This document shows, piece by piece, positions 13,408 through 20,005 of a stretch of 22,131 nt of DNA. Every line of letters begins with the position of its first letter. Position 1 is the stretch's first letter. This stretch comes from CAZAYB01 sp964489215 (GTDB taxonomy: Bacteria > Planctomycetota > Phycisphaerae > Sedimentisphaerales > Anaerohalosphaeraceae): assembly GCA_964489215.1 (NCBI GenBank), contig CAZAYB010000023.1:1-22131 (forward strand), given 5' to 3'. The position numbers and the translations under genes are program-made. A model generated the notes under the pieces. That model had not been told where the DNA came from. It worked only from the letters and a program-made list of their open reading frames with translations, and did no database searches.

Positions 13408-15918
13408 ATGTTTGAACGTTTCACTGATAGAGCTCGCAAGGTGATGGCCCTAGCCAATCAGGAAGCCCAACGGTTTAATCATGAATATATCGGAACAGAA
13501 CATATCCTTCTTGGTTTGGTTAAGGAAGGAAGCGGAGTAGGGGCAAATGTTTTAAAGAATCTTGATGTAGATATAAAGAAGTTACGTCTTGAGATTGAAA
13601 AGCTTGTCAAGAGCGGCCCTGACATGGTTACGATGGGTAAGCTTCCTCAGACCCCGCGAGCTAAGAAAGTAATTGAATACGCGATAGAAGAGGCCCGAAG
13701 CCTTAATCATAATTATGTCGGAACAGAGCATATTCTTCTTGGTCTTCTCAGGGAGACAGAGGGTATTGCAGCTCAGGTTCTTATGAATCTGGGTCTTAAG
13801 CTTGAAGACGTTCGCCAGGAGGTATTGAATCTTCTTGGTGCCGGAGTGGACAATTCATATCAGAATATGGGCATGAAAATGAATACTTCTTCAGGTCAGA
13901 AACAAAAGAGCAAGACTCCTGCCCTTGACAGTTTCGGCAGGGACCTTACAGAGCTTGCTGCTAAGAATGAGCTTGATCCTGTTATCGGCAGGAGCAACGA
14001 GATAGAAAGGCTTGTTCAGATATTATGCAGAAGGACCAAGAACAATCCAGTTTTACTCGGTGAGGCTGGAGTTGGTAAGACAGCTATAGTCGAGGGTATG
14101 GCCCAGCGTATTATCGAGAAGGAAGTTCCCGAGATTCTTAAGGAAAAAAGGCTTGTAGTTCTTGACCTTGCGATGATGGTTGCAGGTACGAAGTATCGAG
14201 GCCAGTTTGAAGAACGCATAAAGGCAGTAATCAATGAGGTCAGGCGAGCCGGTAACGTGGTTCTTTTTGTTGATGAGCTTCATACTCTTGTCGGAGCAGG
14301 CGGAGCTGAAGGAGCTATTGACGCATCCAATGTATTAAAGCCTGCCCTTGCCAGGGGTGAGGTACAGTGCATTGGCGCCACGACTCTTGATGAATACAGG
14401 AAATACATAGAAAAGGACGCGGCCCTTGAAAGGCGTTTCCAGACCATTTTGGTTGAGCCCCCGTCAAAAGAGGAAACGGTTGAGATTCTCAAGGGCCTGC
14501 GTGACAGGTATGAGCAGCATCACAAGGTTAAATTTTCAGATGAGGCTTTGTTCCAGGCAGTTGAATTTTCGACTCGTTATATAACCGGCAGGTGTTTGCC
14601 GGATAAGGCAATTGATGTAATTGACGAGGCAGGTGCGAGAGTCAGGTTAAAGAATATGACTCCTCCTCCGGACCTTGCTGAGATAGAGAGCAAGATAGAG
14701 CAGCTTCAGCGTGAAAAGGATGAAGCTGTTAAAAGTGCCGACTACGAGCGGGCAGCTTCTTTGAGGGACGAGGCCCAGAAGATGCTTGATGAAAAGGCAG
14801 AGATGCAGAAGCAGTGGCACGAGAAGAACAATGAAGCCAGCGGAGAGGTCGACAATGAGATAATAGCTGAGGTTGTAAGTAAAATGACCGGCGTTCCTCT
14901 TACCCGTCTTGAGAAGCAGGAAGCACAGCGTTTGCTTGAGCTTGAAGATGAGCTTCATAAGCGAGTTGTTTCTCAGCATGAGGCGATAGTTGCGGCATCT
15001 AAGGCAATTCGCCGAGCCAGGAGCGGCCTTAAGGATCCTAACCGTCCGATGGGCAGTTTTATTTTCATCGGTCCAAGTGGGGTAGGCAAGACCCTTCTTG
15101 CCAGGGCTTTGGCAGAGTTTATGTTCGGTGACGAGGATTCTCTTATTCAGATCGACATGAGTGAATACATGGAAAAGCACAATGTGAGCAGACTTGTTGG
15201 TGCACCTCCGGGGTATGTCGGTTATGAAGAAGGTGGTCAGCTTACTGAGCGTATCAGGCGCAGGCCTTATGCGGTTTTACTTCTCGATGAGATAGAAAAG
15301 GCCCATACGGATGTATTTAATATGCTGCTTCAGATTATGGAAGAAGGCCGACTTACAGACAGCTTCGGCAGGCATGTTGATTTCCGTAATGTTATTTTGA
15401 TAATGACCAGTAATATCGGTGCAGAGCTTATCAAGAATCAAAGCGGTTTTGGTTTTTCAAAGCGCACCGAAGAGACAAATTATGAGAAGATGAAGGACCT
15501 TCTTGATAAAGAGATCGAGAGGGTTTTCCGTCCTGAATTTATCAACCGTCTGGATGACAGGATCGTATTCAGGTCTCTTACTCGTGAAGATCTTACGACA
15601 ATTGTTGATTATGAGCTTAACAAGGTTTTCAAGAGGCTTGTTGAGCACGGTCTTCACCTTGAGCTTAAGGAAGGTGCCAAGGAGTTTCTTATCGACAAGG
15701 GCTACAATCCGGAGTTTGGTGCCAGGCCTCTTAGAAGAGCAATCGAACACTATATCGAGGATCCGCTTTCTGAGGGGATGCTTCGGGGTGAGTTCAAGGG
15801 CAAAACTGTTATCAAGATATCTGTTCAGGATGAGGAGCATCTGAAGTTTGAAGGTATCGAATCGGCGGAAAAGTTTAATGAGAAAGATGCGGTCGTTCAT
15901 ACAGAGAGCGAAAGCTGA
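13408..15918 (+). CDS. clpC: ATP-dependent Clp protease ATP-binding subunit ClpC
   Basis: AAA+ unfoldase that feeds proteins into ClpP. At 836 residues it is full length and ordered as ClpC. The double N-terminal Clp_N repeat is at 1-145 (FTDRARKVMALANQEA; the second copy begins near 80). AAA domain 1 has Walker A GEAGVGKT at 218-225 and Walker B LFVDE at 286-290. A middle domain with the UVR motif spans about 425-465 (EKDEAVKSADYERAASLRDE). AAA domain 2 has Walker A GPSGVGKT at 555-562, Walker B VLLLDE at 623-628, and a GFGF sequence at 680-683, the expected ClpP-docking loop. The C-terminal domain carries RPEFINRLDDRIVF. The UVR motif and the size separate it from ClpA and ClpB. A start at ATG 13408 is supported by GAGGTG. 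It stands alone, with its own promoter and terminator; clpP and adaptor genes are not nearby. Confidence 0.97.
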   Translation: MFERFTDRARKVMALANQEAQRFNHEYIGTEHILLGLVKEGSGVGANVLKNLDVDIKKLRLEIEKLVKSGPDMVTMGKLPQTPRAKKVIEYAIEEARSLNHNYVGTEHILLGLLRETEGIAAQVLMNLGLKLEDVRQEVLNLLGAGVDNSYQNMGMKMNTSSGQKQKSKTPALDSFGRDLTELAAKNELDPVIGRSNEIERLVQILCRRTKNNPVLLGEAGVGKTAIVEGMAQRIIEKEVPEILKEKRLVVLDLAMMVAGTKYRGQFEERIKAVINEVRRAGNVVLFVDELHTLVGAGGAEGAIDASNVLKPALARGEVQCIGATTLDEYRKYIEKDAALERRFQTILVEPPSKEETVEILKGLRDRYEQHHKVKFSDEALFQAVEFSTRYITGRCLPDKAIDVIDEAGARVRLKNMTPPPDLAEIESKIEQLQREKDEAVKSADYERAASLRDEAQKMLDEKAEMQKQWHEKNNEASGEVDNEIIAEVVSKMTGVPLTRLEKQEAQRLLELEDELHKRVVSQHEAIVAASKAIRRARSGLKDPNRPMGSFIFIGPSGVGKTLLARALAEFMFGDEDSLIQIDMSEYMEKHNVSRLVGAPPGYVGYEEGGQLTERIRRRPYAVLLLDEIEKAHTDVFNMLLQIMEEGRLTDSFGRHVDFRNVILIMTSNIGAELIKNQSGFGFSKRTEETNYEKMKDLLDKEIERVFRPEFINRLDDRIVFRSLTREDLTTIVDYELNKVFKRLVEHGLHLELKEGAKEFLIDKGYNPEFGARPLRRAIEHYIEDPLSEGMLRGEFKGKTVIKISVQDEEHLKFEGIESAEKFNEKDAVVHTESES

Positions 15919-15942
15919 TAACTGTTTTCAAGTTAATTACAA

Positions 15943-15975
15943 GCCGTGCCGGTTTTTCCGGTGCGGTTTTTTTTT
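15943..15975 (+). terminator. Intrinsic terminator of clpC
   Basis: CCGTGCCGG (15944-15952) pairs with CCGGTGCGG (15958-15966), a 9-bp stem with two G-U pairs and a T5 loop, followed by nine T. It starts 25 bp after the clpC stop codon. Confidence 0.93.
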
Positions 15976-15988
15976 GGTTTGCTATTGG

Positions 15989-16014
15989 TTAGAGCATGCC
16001 AAGAAATGCTCTAA
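15989..16014. repeat. 26-bp palindromic repeat, copy 1 (perfect)
   Basis: TTAGAGCAT, 8-base loop GCCAAGAA, then ATGCTCTAA, a perfect 9-bp inverted repeat. A second copy lies at 19548-19573. It sits between the converging clpC and 16011-16460 genes, and the TAG stop of the latter (16011-16013) is part of its right arm. It could act as a terminator hairpin for either strand, although no T-run follows directly. Confidence 0.85.
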
Positions 16015-16460
16015 TTTAAAGGGCTAATCATTTGCATCTCAGCTGGTTTTTGCTGCTTTTTTAAGAGCTTTTCGAATTCTGTGTTTTCCATCCAACAAGC
16101 CTCGCCTTGCAGTGTGAGCACGACGGCGCCGTCTCCGACGATGGGCATATAATTTTTCTGCGAATATGCAAGTATTGTATCGGGTGGGTCATCTGCAGTA
16201 ATCCACTGCGCTCTGTATACAAATTTACCGAGCCTGATATAGCCTGATTTTTCAAGCTGGTTCCGGGCCCAGGTTTTTGGGGGCAGAGAAAAATGTTTAT
16301 TCCTGTATTCGAGGATTTTCTGTCCCATTATGTCCATGGCCTTTAGTGCCTCGGTGCGGTTGAAGAAGTCCTTAATCCCTGCGACAACCCCAGCAAGTAT
16401 AAAAGTTGACATTAAAACGAAGACCAAGTTAATGATCATTTTTTTCTGCTTTTGTCTCAT
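16011..16460 (-). CDS. Small membrane-anchored protein, function unknown
   Basis: Protein of 149 residues. A basic N-terminus (MRQKQKK) and a single membrane helix at about 9-29 are followed by an extracytoplasmic part. The region after the helix (RTEALKAMDIMGQKILEYRN, then a short proline turn LPP and a beta-rich end) resembles the long helix plus small sheet of type II secretion pseudopilins. It lacks the usual prepilin peptidase motif, so this is only a shape likeness. A start at ATG 16460 fits better than the TTG six bases upstream. The ribosome site is weak (AGG seven bases before). It is the last gene of the zinc-ribbon/RNase HI-PurN operon, 44 bp behind the fusion gene. Its stop codon lies within the 26-bp palindromic repeat. 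Confidence 0.8.
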   Translation of the reverse strand: MRQKQKKMIINLVFVLMSTFILAGVVAGIKDFFNRTEALKAMDIMGQKILEYRNKHFSLPPKTWARNQLEKSGYIRLGKFVYRAQWITADDPPDTILAYSQKNYMPIVGDGAVVLTLQGEACWMENTEFEKLLKKQQKPAEMQMISPLN

Positions 16461-16504
16461 AATCAAGCCTGCAGGAGATTACTTTTTTCAGTGCATTATC
16501 AGAA

Positions 16505-17602
16505 CTATTTTAAAGGGGCTATTTTCGCTATGTTATTTTCTACTTTTATTCTTTTTTGAGCGAACAGATTTATAGCCTTTGGATAGGCTTTGCATTCTTC
16601 TTTGAAGACCCTTGCGGCCAGAGAATCGGGGTCGTCTGATTCTTTTACCTTGCAGCATCTTTGCACCAGTATCGGTCCTTTGTCATATTCGTTTGTGCAG
16701 AAATGAACAGTGCATCCTGAGACTTTGCATCCTGTTTCGAGCACTGCCTGGTGTACATGATGGCCCCACATTCCCTTTCCACCGAAACTCGGCAACAAAG
16801 CGGGGTGTATATTCATTACTTTGTTTTGGTATTTTTCCGGTATTTTCCACAGGCACAGCCAGCCGGCCTGAATTACCAAATCGACCTTGCGGCTGTTGAG
16901 GATTTGAGCTATTTTGTCACTGAACGATTCAATGTTATCAAAATCCTTGCGTCTTACAATCTCCAGTTCAAGTCCAAGTTTTTTTGTCAGTTCAACACCG
17001 CGTACTTGTGATCTTGACGAAATTACAATTGCGATTTTGGCGTTTATGCTGCCTTCATCAATCTCTTTCTGTATGTTTGCCATAGTTCTGCCGCCGCCGC
17101 TTATCAGCACGGCCAGCCTGATGGGTTCCTGTGTTGAGGTGTTTTTTTCGGCTGGTTTTGTCATCGGCTGCATGACTACATCCTGGCCTTGGTCCATTGT
17201 CCGGTTTGCGAGCATGTCTGCCTGTTTGTTTTTATCGCGTTTTACATGATTTACCTGCCAGCTTGCGAATCCGCTGAGGATTTGCATACAGTTTGTGTAA
17301 TAGGTTTTGAGATTTTGGTTTTTTACCTTGTATTGTCCGTTTATCTGGCGGACCATCAATTCGCTGTCGCTGAAGACTTTGAGTTTTTTGAAACCAGCTG
17401 TGTTGGCGGCTTTTAATCCTTCGAGCATGGCGGTGTATTCGGCGACATTGTTGGTTGTGTTGCCAAGATAGATTCCCCTGGCCTCGAGAATTTCGCCCTT
17501 TTGATTTGAAATTACAAAAGCACCGGCGCCAGGACCTGGGTTCCCCCTGCTTCCACCGTCTGTATAAAGTGTGATGCAATCTTTTAATGCAGAATCAGTC
17601 AA
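16505..17602 (-). CDS. RNase HI-PurN fusion protein
   Basis: Two enzymes in one 365-residue chain. Residues about 5-135 are RNase HI, which cuts RNA in RNA-DNA hybrids: TLYTDGGSRGNPGPGAGAF with Asp15, NVAEYTAMLEGL with Glu55, FSDSELMVRQ with Asp79 and DKNKQADMLAN with Asp129 give the full DEDD set. A polar linker (about 136-160) leads to phosphoribosylglycinamide formyltransferase (PurN), which transfers the first formyl group in purine synthesis. Its motifs are LISGGGRTMANI near 166, NIHPALLPSFGGKGMWGHHV with Asn264 and His266, and YDKGPI with Asp307, so its catalytic triad is intact too. The TTG at 17602 is chosen because GGGAGGA lies nine bases upstream; a GTG at 17632 has no ribosome site and is almost on the previous stop. 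The fusion is continuous, with no gap near the junction. Confidence 0.92.
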   Translation of the reverse strand: MTDSALKDCITLYTDGGSRGNPGPGAGAFVISNQKGEILEARGIYLGNTTNNVAEYTAMLEGLKAANTAGFKKLKVFSDSELMVRQINGQYKVKNQNLKTYYTNCMQILSGFASWQVNHVKRDKNKQADMLANRTMDQGQDVVMQPMTKPAEKNTSTQEPIRLAVLISGGGRTMANIQKEIDEGSINAKIAIVISSRSQVRGVELTKKLGLELEIVRRKDFDNIESFSDKIAQILNSRKVDLVIQAGWLCLWKIPEKYQNKVMNIHPALLPSFGGKGMWGHHVHQAVLETGCKVSGCTVHFCTNEYDKGPILVQRCCKVKESDDPDSLAARVFKEECKAYPKAINLFAQKRIKVENNIAKIAPLK

Positions 17603-17635
17603 TTGCTTTTGTCCTCCCGATGTTTTGAGCACCGG

Positions 17636-18235
17636 TTATGAGATATCGTCCTTTAATACGAGTATTCTCGTACAAGTCGGGCATCTTATAACATCGTCTT
17701 TTGTCATAAGCTTATTTACAGTTTCGGCGGTAAGCCCCATGAAACATCCTCCGCAGCTGTAGGAAGCTCTTTTCTGGTCCTGCTGTTCGATGCTNNNNNN
17801 NNNNNNNNNNNNNNNNNNNNNNNNNNNNNNNNNNNNNNNNNNNNNNNNNNNNNNNNNNNNNNNNNNNNNNNNNNNNNNNNNNNNNNNNNNNNNNAGGTCG
17901 AGTATCTGGTTTTCGATCTTTGAATTGTCTGCTTTTGCGGTGTTTAGCTCTGTAAGTATTGCTGAATATTCCTTATTGGATTTTGCCATGTTGAGCGCTG
18001 CGCTGTATTTTGCAACGTTCTGGTCACGGTCCTTCAGTTCCAGTTCGAGCCTGTCGACCTGTATTTTTGTAAGTTTAATCTCTTCCTTTTTTGCCTCAAG
18101 GTTGTTTTGAAGCGATCTGACCTGATTTTCCTGAAAAACCACGCTTCTCCTGCATCGGACGAGTTTATTTTTTACCGCCCTTAAACGATTTTCAACTCTC
18201 TGCAACTCAATCAAGTTATTCAGTACCGGTCCCAT
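17636..18235 (-). CDS. C4-type zinc-ribbon coiled-coil protein (DUF164), with internal gap
   Basis: Belongs to the widespread C4 zinc-ribbon family (DUF164, named CdsZ in some species). Its members have a long antiparallel coiled coil and a C-terminal zinc ribbon and are thought to bind nucleic acid or partner proteins. The N-terminal 113 residues are heptad-rich (LIELQRVENRLRAVKNKL onward, then NKEYSAILTELNTAKAD, a conserved turn of the family). The C-terminus has two Cys-x2-Cys knuckles, YSCGGC and IRCPTC. The middle is a 100-N gap, so the true length is unknown; typical members have about 240 residues. The start is ATG at 18235 with AAAGGGAG close upstream. It is first in the operon, with only 33 bp before the RNase HI-PurN start. 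Conserved nearness to RNase HI genes is known for this family, for example in mycobacteria. Confidence 0.9.
   Translation of the reverse strand: MGPVLNNLIELQRVENRLRAVKNKLVRCRRSVVFQENQVRSLQNNLEAKKEEIKLTKIQVDRLELELKDRDQNVAKYSAALNMAKSNKEYSAILTELNTAKADNSKIENQILDXXXXXXXXXXXXXXXXXXXXXXXXXXXXXXXXXXSIEQQDQKRASYSCGGCFMGLTAETVNKLMTKDDVIRCPTCTRILVLKDDIS
17795..17894. other. Assembly gap (100 N) inside the zinc-ribbon gene
   Basis: Exactly 100 N, a standard gap of unknown true size. It removes part of the coiled-coil region of the zinc-ribbon gene. Both flanks stay in the same frame at this nominal length, but that is not evidence of the true length. Confidence 0.99.
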
Positions 18236-18282
18236 GTATCTCCCTTTTTTTATCCCCTCATTTATAAATATCTTAAAGTTTC

Positions 18283-18310
18283 ATTATGTTAAAGTTAATG
18301 CGATTGGCAA
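18283..18310 (-). promoter_or_regulatory. Candidate promoter of the zinc-ribbon operon
   Basis: On the minus strand TTGCCA (18305-18310), a 16-bp spacer and CATAAT (18283-18288). Transcription would start near 18276, leaving a 40-nt leader with the ribosome site. It lies back to back with the M20 gene promoter in a 156-bp divergent region. Confidence 0.55.
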
Positions 18311-18374
18311 CAAAAAAGTTCTGGTTTTTTGATTCTATCTGAAATATGGGCTTCTTTTATTCGCTTCAAGCGGG

Positions 18375-18380
18375 TATAAT
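18375..18380 (+). promoter_or_regulatory. TATAAT box of a nearly leaderless M20 gene
   Basis: A perfect TATAAT ends 11 bases before the ATG at 18392. With the usual seven-base distance, transcription would begin about four bases before the start codon. No Shine-Dalgarno precedes the ATG, which agrees with a leaderless transcript. The -35 region is poor. Confidence 0.5.
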
Positions 18381-18391
18381 TTGGTTTAATT

Positions 18392-19516
18392 ATGTTAGAA
18401 CTTCTGAAAAAACTTATTCAATCAGCCCCTACGGCAGCTAAAGGCGAGCTTGAGTGCGCGAAAGTTATCGAAAGGTTTCTTAAGGAAAGAGAGATCGAAG
18501 CTGTTTTGGATTGCTGGGGTCAGCAAAGGGCAAATATTTCTTTTTCGATAGGTCCTCAGGACGGAGCGGGGGGCACTTTGTTGTTTGCAAGCCATCTTGA
18601 TGTGGTTCCGCCAGGCGATGATAAATGGCGTTTTGAGCCTTTTGGGGCAGCAGTTGAGGATGGTAAGGTTTTTGGGCGGGGGTCTGCAGATATGAAAGCA
18701 GGTCTGACGGCTTGCTTAACAGCTATGCTCGATATTCTGGAGGAGAATGTGGAGCTTAAGGGTAAGGTTATTTTCGCCGCTACTGCAGGTGAAGAGACTG
18801 ACAGCTGCGGAGCGAAAAGGTATGTAGAGCAGATGGACGCAGCGGAGAGGTCGCGTCTGGTTGGGGTTGTTATTCCAGAACCGACCGATTTTGAGATAGT
18901 TACTGCTCACAGGGGTATTTTGTGGCTTGAGCTTGAGACTGCGGGGAAAACGGCTCATGGGTCCATGCCGGATATGGGGGTAAATGCTGTAATGAAAATG
19001 GTGAAAGTACTGGCAGAGGTTCAAAAGCTGAAGCTAAGATGTGAAATTCATCCGGTACTGGGGGACTGTTCGATGAGTATAAATCAGATTGAGGGGGGTA
19101 AGGCTACTAATGTTATACCGGACAGCTGCAGAGCGAAAGCAGATATAAGGACAGTTCCGGGTCAGAATAAGGAGGTAATAGTAAAGGAATTTGAGGACTT
19201 GTTCGCGAAATTACAGCAGGAGGATGAAGAATTAAAGGCAAAGGTAAGCAAAGTTGAACGGTATGTTCCTTCGATGATAACCGATGAGAATTGCTCTTTC
19301 GTAAGGGATTTTTGCTCTGCGGTTGATATCGATGAGACGATAGCGGTTAAGTATACGACGGACGGGCCGATTTTTTCTGAAACCGGAGCTCCGATCATTG
19401 TATTTGGGCCCGGCAGCAGCGGGACCTGTCATAAGCCTGATGAATTTGTAGAAATTGCGGATGTTGAAAAGGGCAGAGATTATTATCGAAGGATAATAAA
19501 GCAATTTATGACTTAG
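18392..19516 (+). CDS. M20-family metallopeptidase/deacylase (ArgE/DapE-like)
   Basis: Zinc-dependent hydrolase of the M20 family, whose members remove acyl groups from amino acids (ArgE), act on succinyl-diaminopimelate (DapE) or cleave small peptides. The 374-residue protein has all metal-site residues: His68 in FASHLDVVP with the supporting Asp70, Asp100 in GRGSADMKAGL, the catalytic pair Glu134/Glu135 in AGEETDSCG, Glu163 in IPEPTD, and His347 in GTCHKPDEF. The dimerisation domain is inserted at about 173-285, with the conserved His189 in TAHGSMPDMGVNA. The exact substrate is not readable. An ArgE role is possible, but the argJ gene in this genome already recycles acetyl groups, which makes a dedicated ArgE less necessary. 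It is a single gene, divergent from the zinc-ribbon operon, with a start at ATG 18392 and no ribosome site. Confidence 0.92.
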   Translation: MLELLKKLIQSAPTAAKGELECAKVIERFLKEREIEAVLDCWGQQRANISFSIGPQDGAGGTLLFASHLDVVPPGDDKWRFEPFGAAVEDGKVFGRGSADMKAGLTACLTAMLDILEENVELKGKVIFAATAGEETDSCGAKRYVEQMDAAERSRLVGVVIPEPTDFEIVTAHRGILWLELETAGKTAHGSMPDMGVNAVMKMVKVLAEVQKLKLRCEIHPVLGDCSMSINQIEGGKATNVIPDSCRAKADIRTVPGQNKEVIVKEFEDLFAKLQQEDEELKAKVSKVERYVPSMITDENCSFVRDFCSAVDIDETIAVKYTTDGPIFSETGAPIIVFGPGSSGTCHKPDEFVEIADVEKGRDYYRRIIKQFMT

Positions 19517-19547
19517 ATAATTATCAGAGCTGTAGCATTTTTCAGTA

Positions 19548-19573
19548 TTAGAGCATGTCAAGAAATGATCTAT
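19548..19573. repeat. 26-bp palindromic repeat, copy 2 (degenerate right arm)
   Basis: TTAGAGCAT, loop GTCAAGAA, then ATGATCTAT. It matches copy 1 (15989-16014) at 23 of 26 positions; two of the three changes fall in the right arm and weaken the stem. As in copy 1, it lies between converging genes and its right arm holds the TAG stop (19570-19572) of the minus-strand gene at the same place. Confidence 0.8.
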
Positions 19574-19962
19574 TCAAAGTTTGCTGAGCTGATGTCGAAT
19601 TTGAAGTCCTTTTCGAATTCCTTTTCGAAGTCGAAGACATTGTCAAAATCCTCTATTCTGTCGGATTCTCTGGCAGTCATCCAGTTGTTATCAATCATTA
19701 TATAGACTATTTCTCCCATGTCCCTTGTAGTATTTATTCCCCAGTGGTTGAGCACAACCCTGCTTAACCTTCCCCATCTTTTTTTTGCAAGATCGGCAAG
19801 TCCGCGGCTCAGCTCAGCGCCGCTGATGTGTCTTGAGGATTGTTCAGTCTGTTTTGAACGTATTGATTTAATGGTTTCTCCGAGGCCTTCATAAATAAAT
19901 TTCAAGGCGTTAAGGCTGTATCTTGGATCCTGTCTGTAGATTTCCTCAAGAGATTTCTTCAT
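19570..19962 (-). CDS. Minf_1886-type conserved protein, function unknown
   Basis: A 130-residue soluble protein that I recognise as the Minf_1886 type found in planctomycetes and verrucomicrobia. Typical blocks are MKKSLEEIYRQDPRYSLNAL, then FIYEGLGETIK, ISGAELSRGLADLAKKRWGR and VVLNHWGINTTRDMGEIVYI, followed by NNWMTARESDRIEDF. The last 20 residues are acidic and phenylalanine-rich. No catalytic motif or membrane segment is visible and the function is not known. I start it at ATG 19962: GAGGG lies ten bases upstream and the family begins there. A frame extension to 20043 would overlap metG and adds 27 residues foreign to the family. It follows metG by 43 bp and is probably on the same transcript. 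Its stop codon lies in the second copy of the palindromic repeat. Confidence 0.78.
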   Translation of the reverse strand: MKKSLEEIYRQDPRYSLNALKFIYEGLGETIKSIRSKQTEQSSRHISGAELSRGLADLAKKRWGRLSRVVLNHWGINTTRDMGEIVYIMIDNNWMTARESDRIEDFDNVFDFEKEFEKDFKFDISSANFE

Positions 19963-20005
19963 ATTCCAAATACCCTCAGTACAAATCCATTTCGTATTTA
20001 AGGCT

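Noticed and set aside
14647..15180. 177-residue minus-strand frame inside clpC
   Set aside because: Antisense shadow of ClpC; no motif, ribosome site or promoter.
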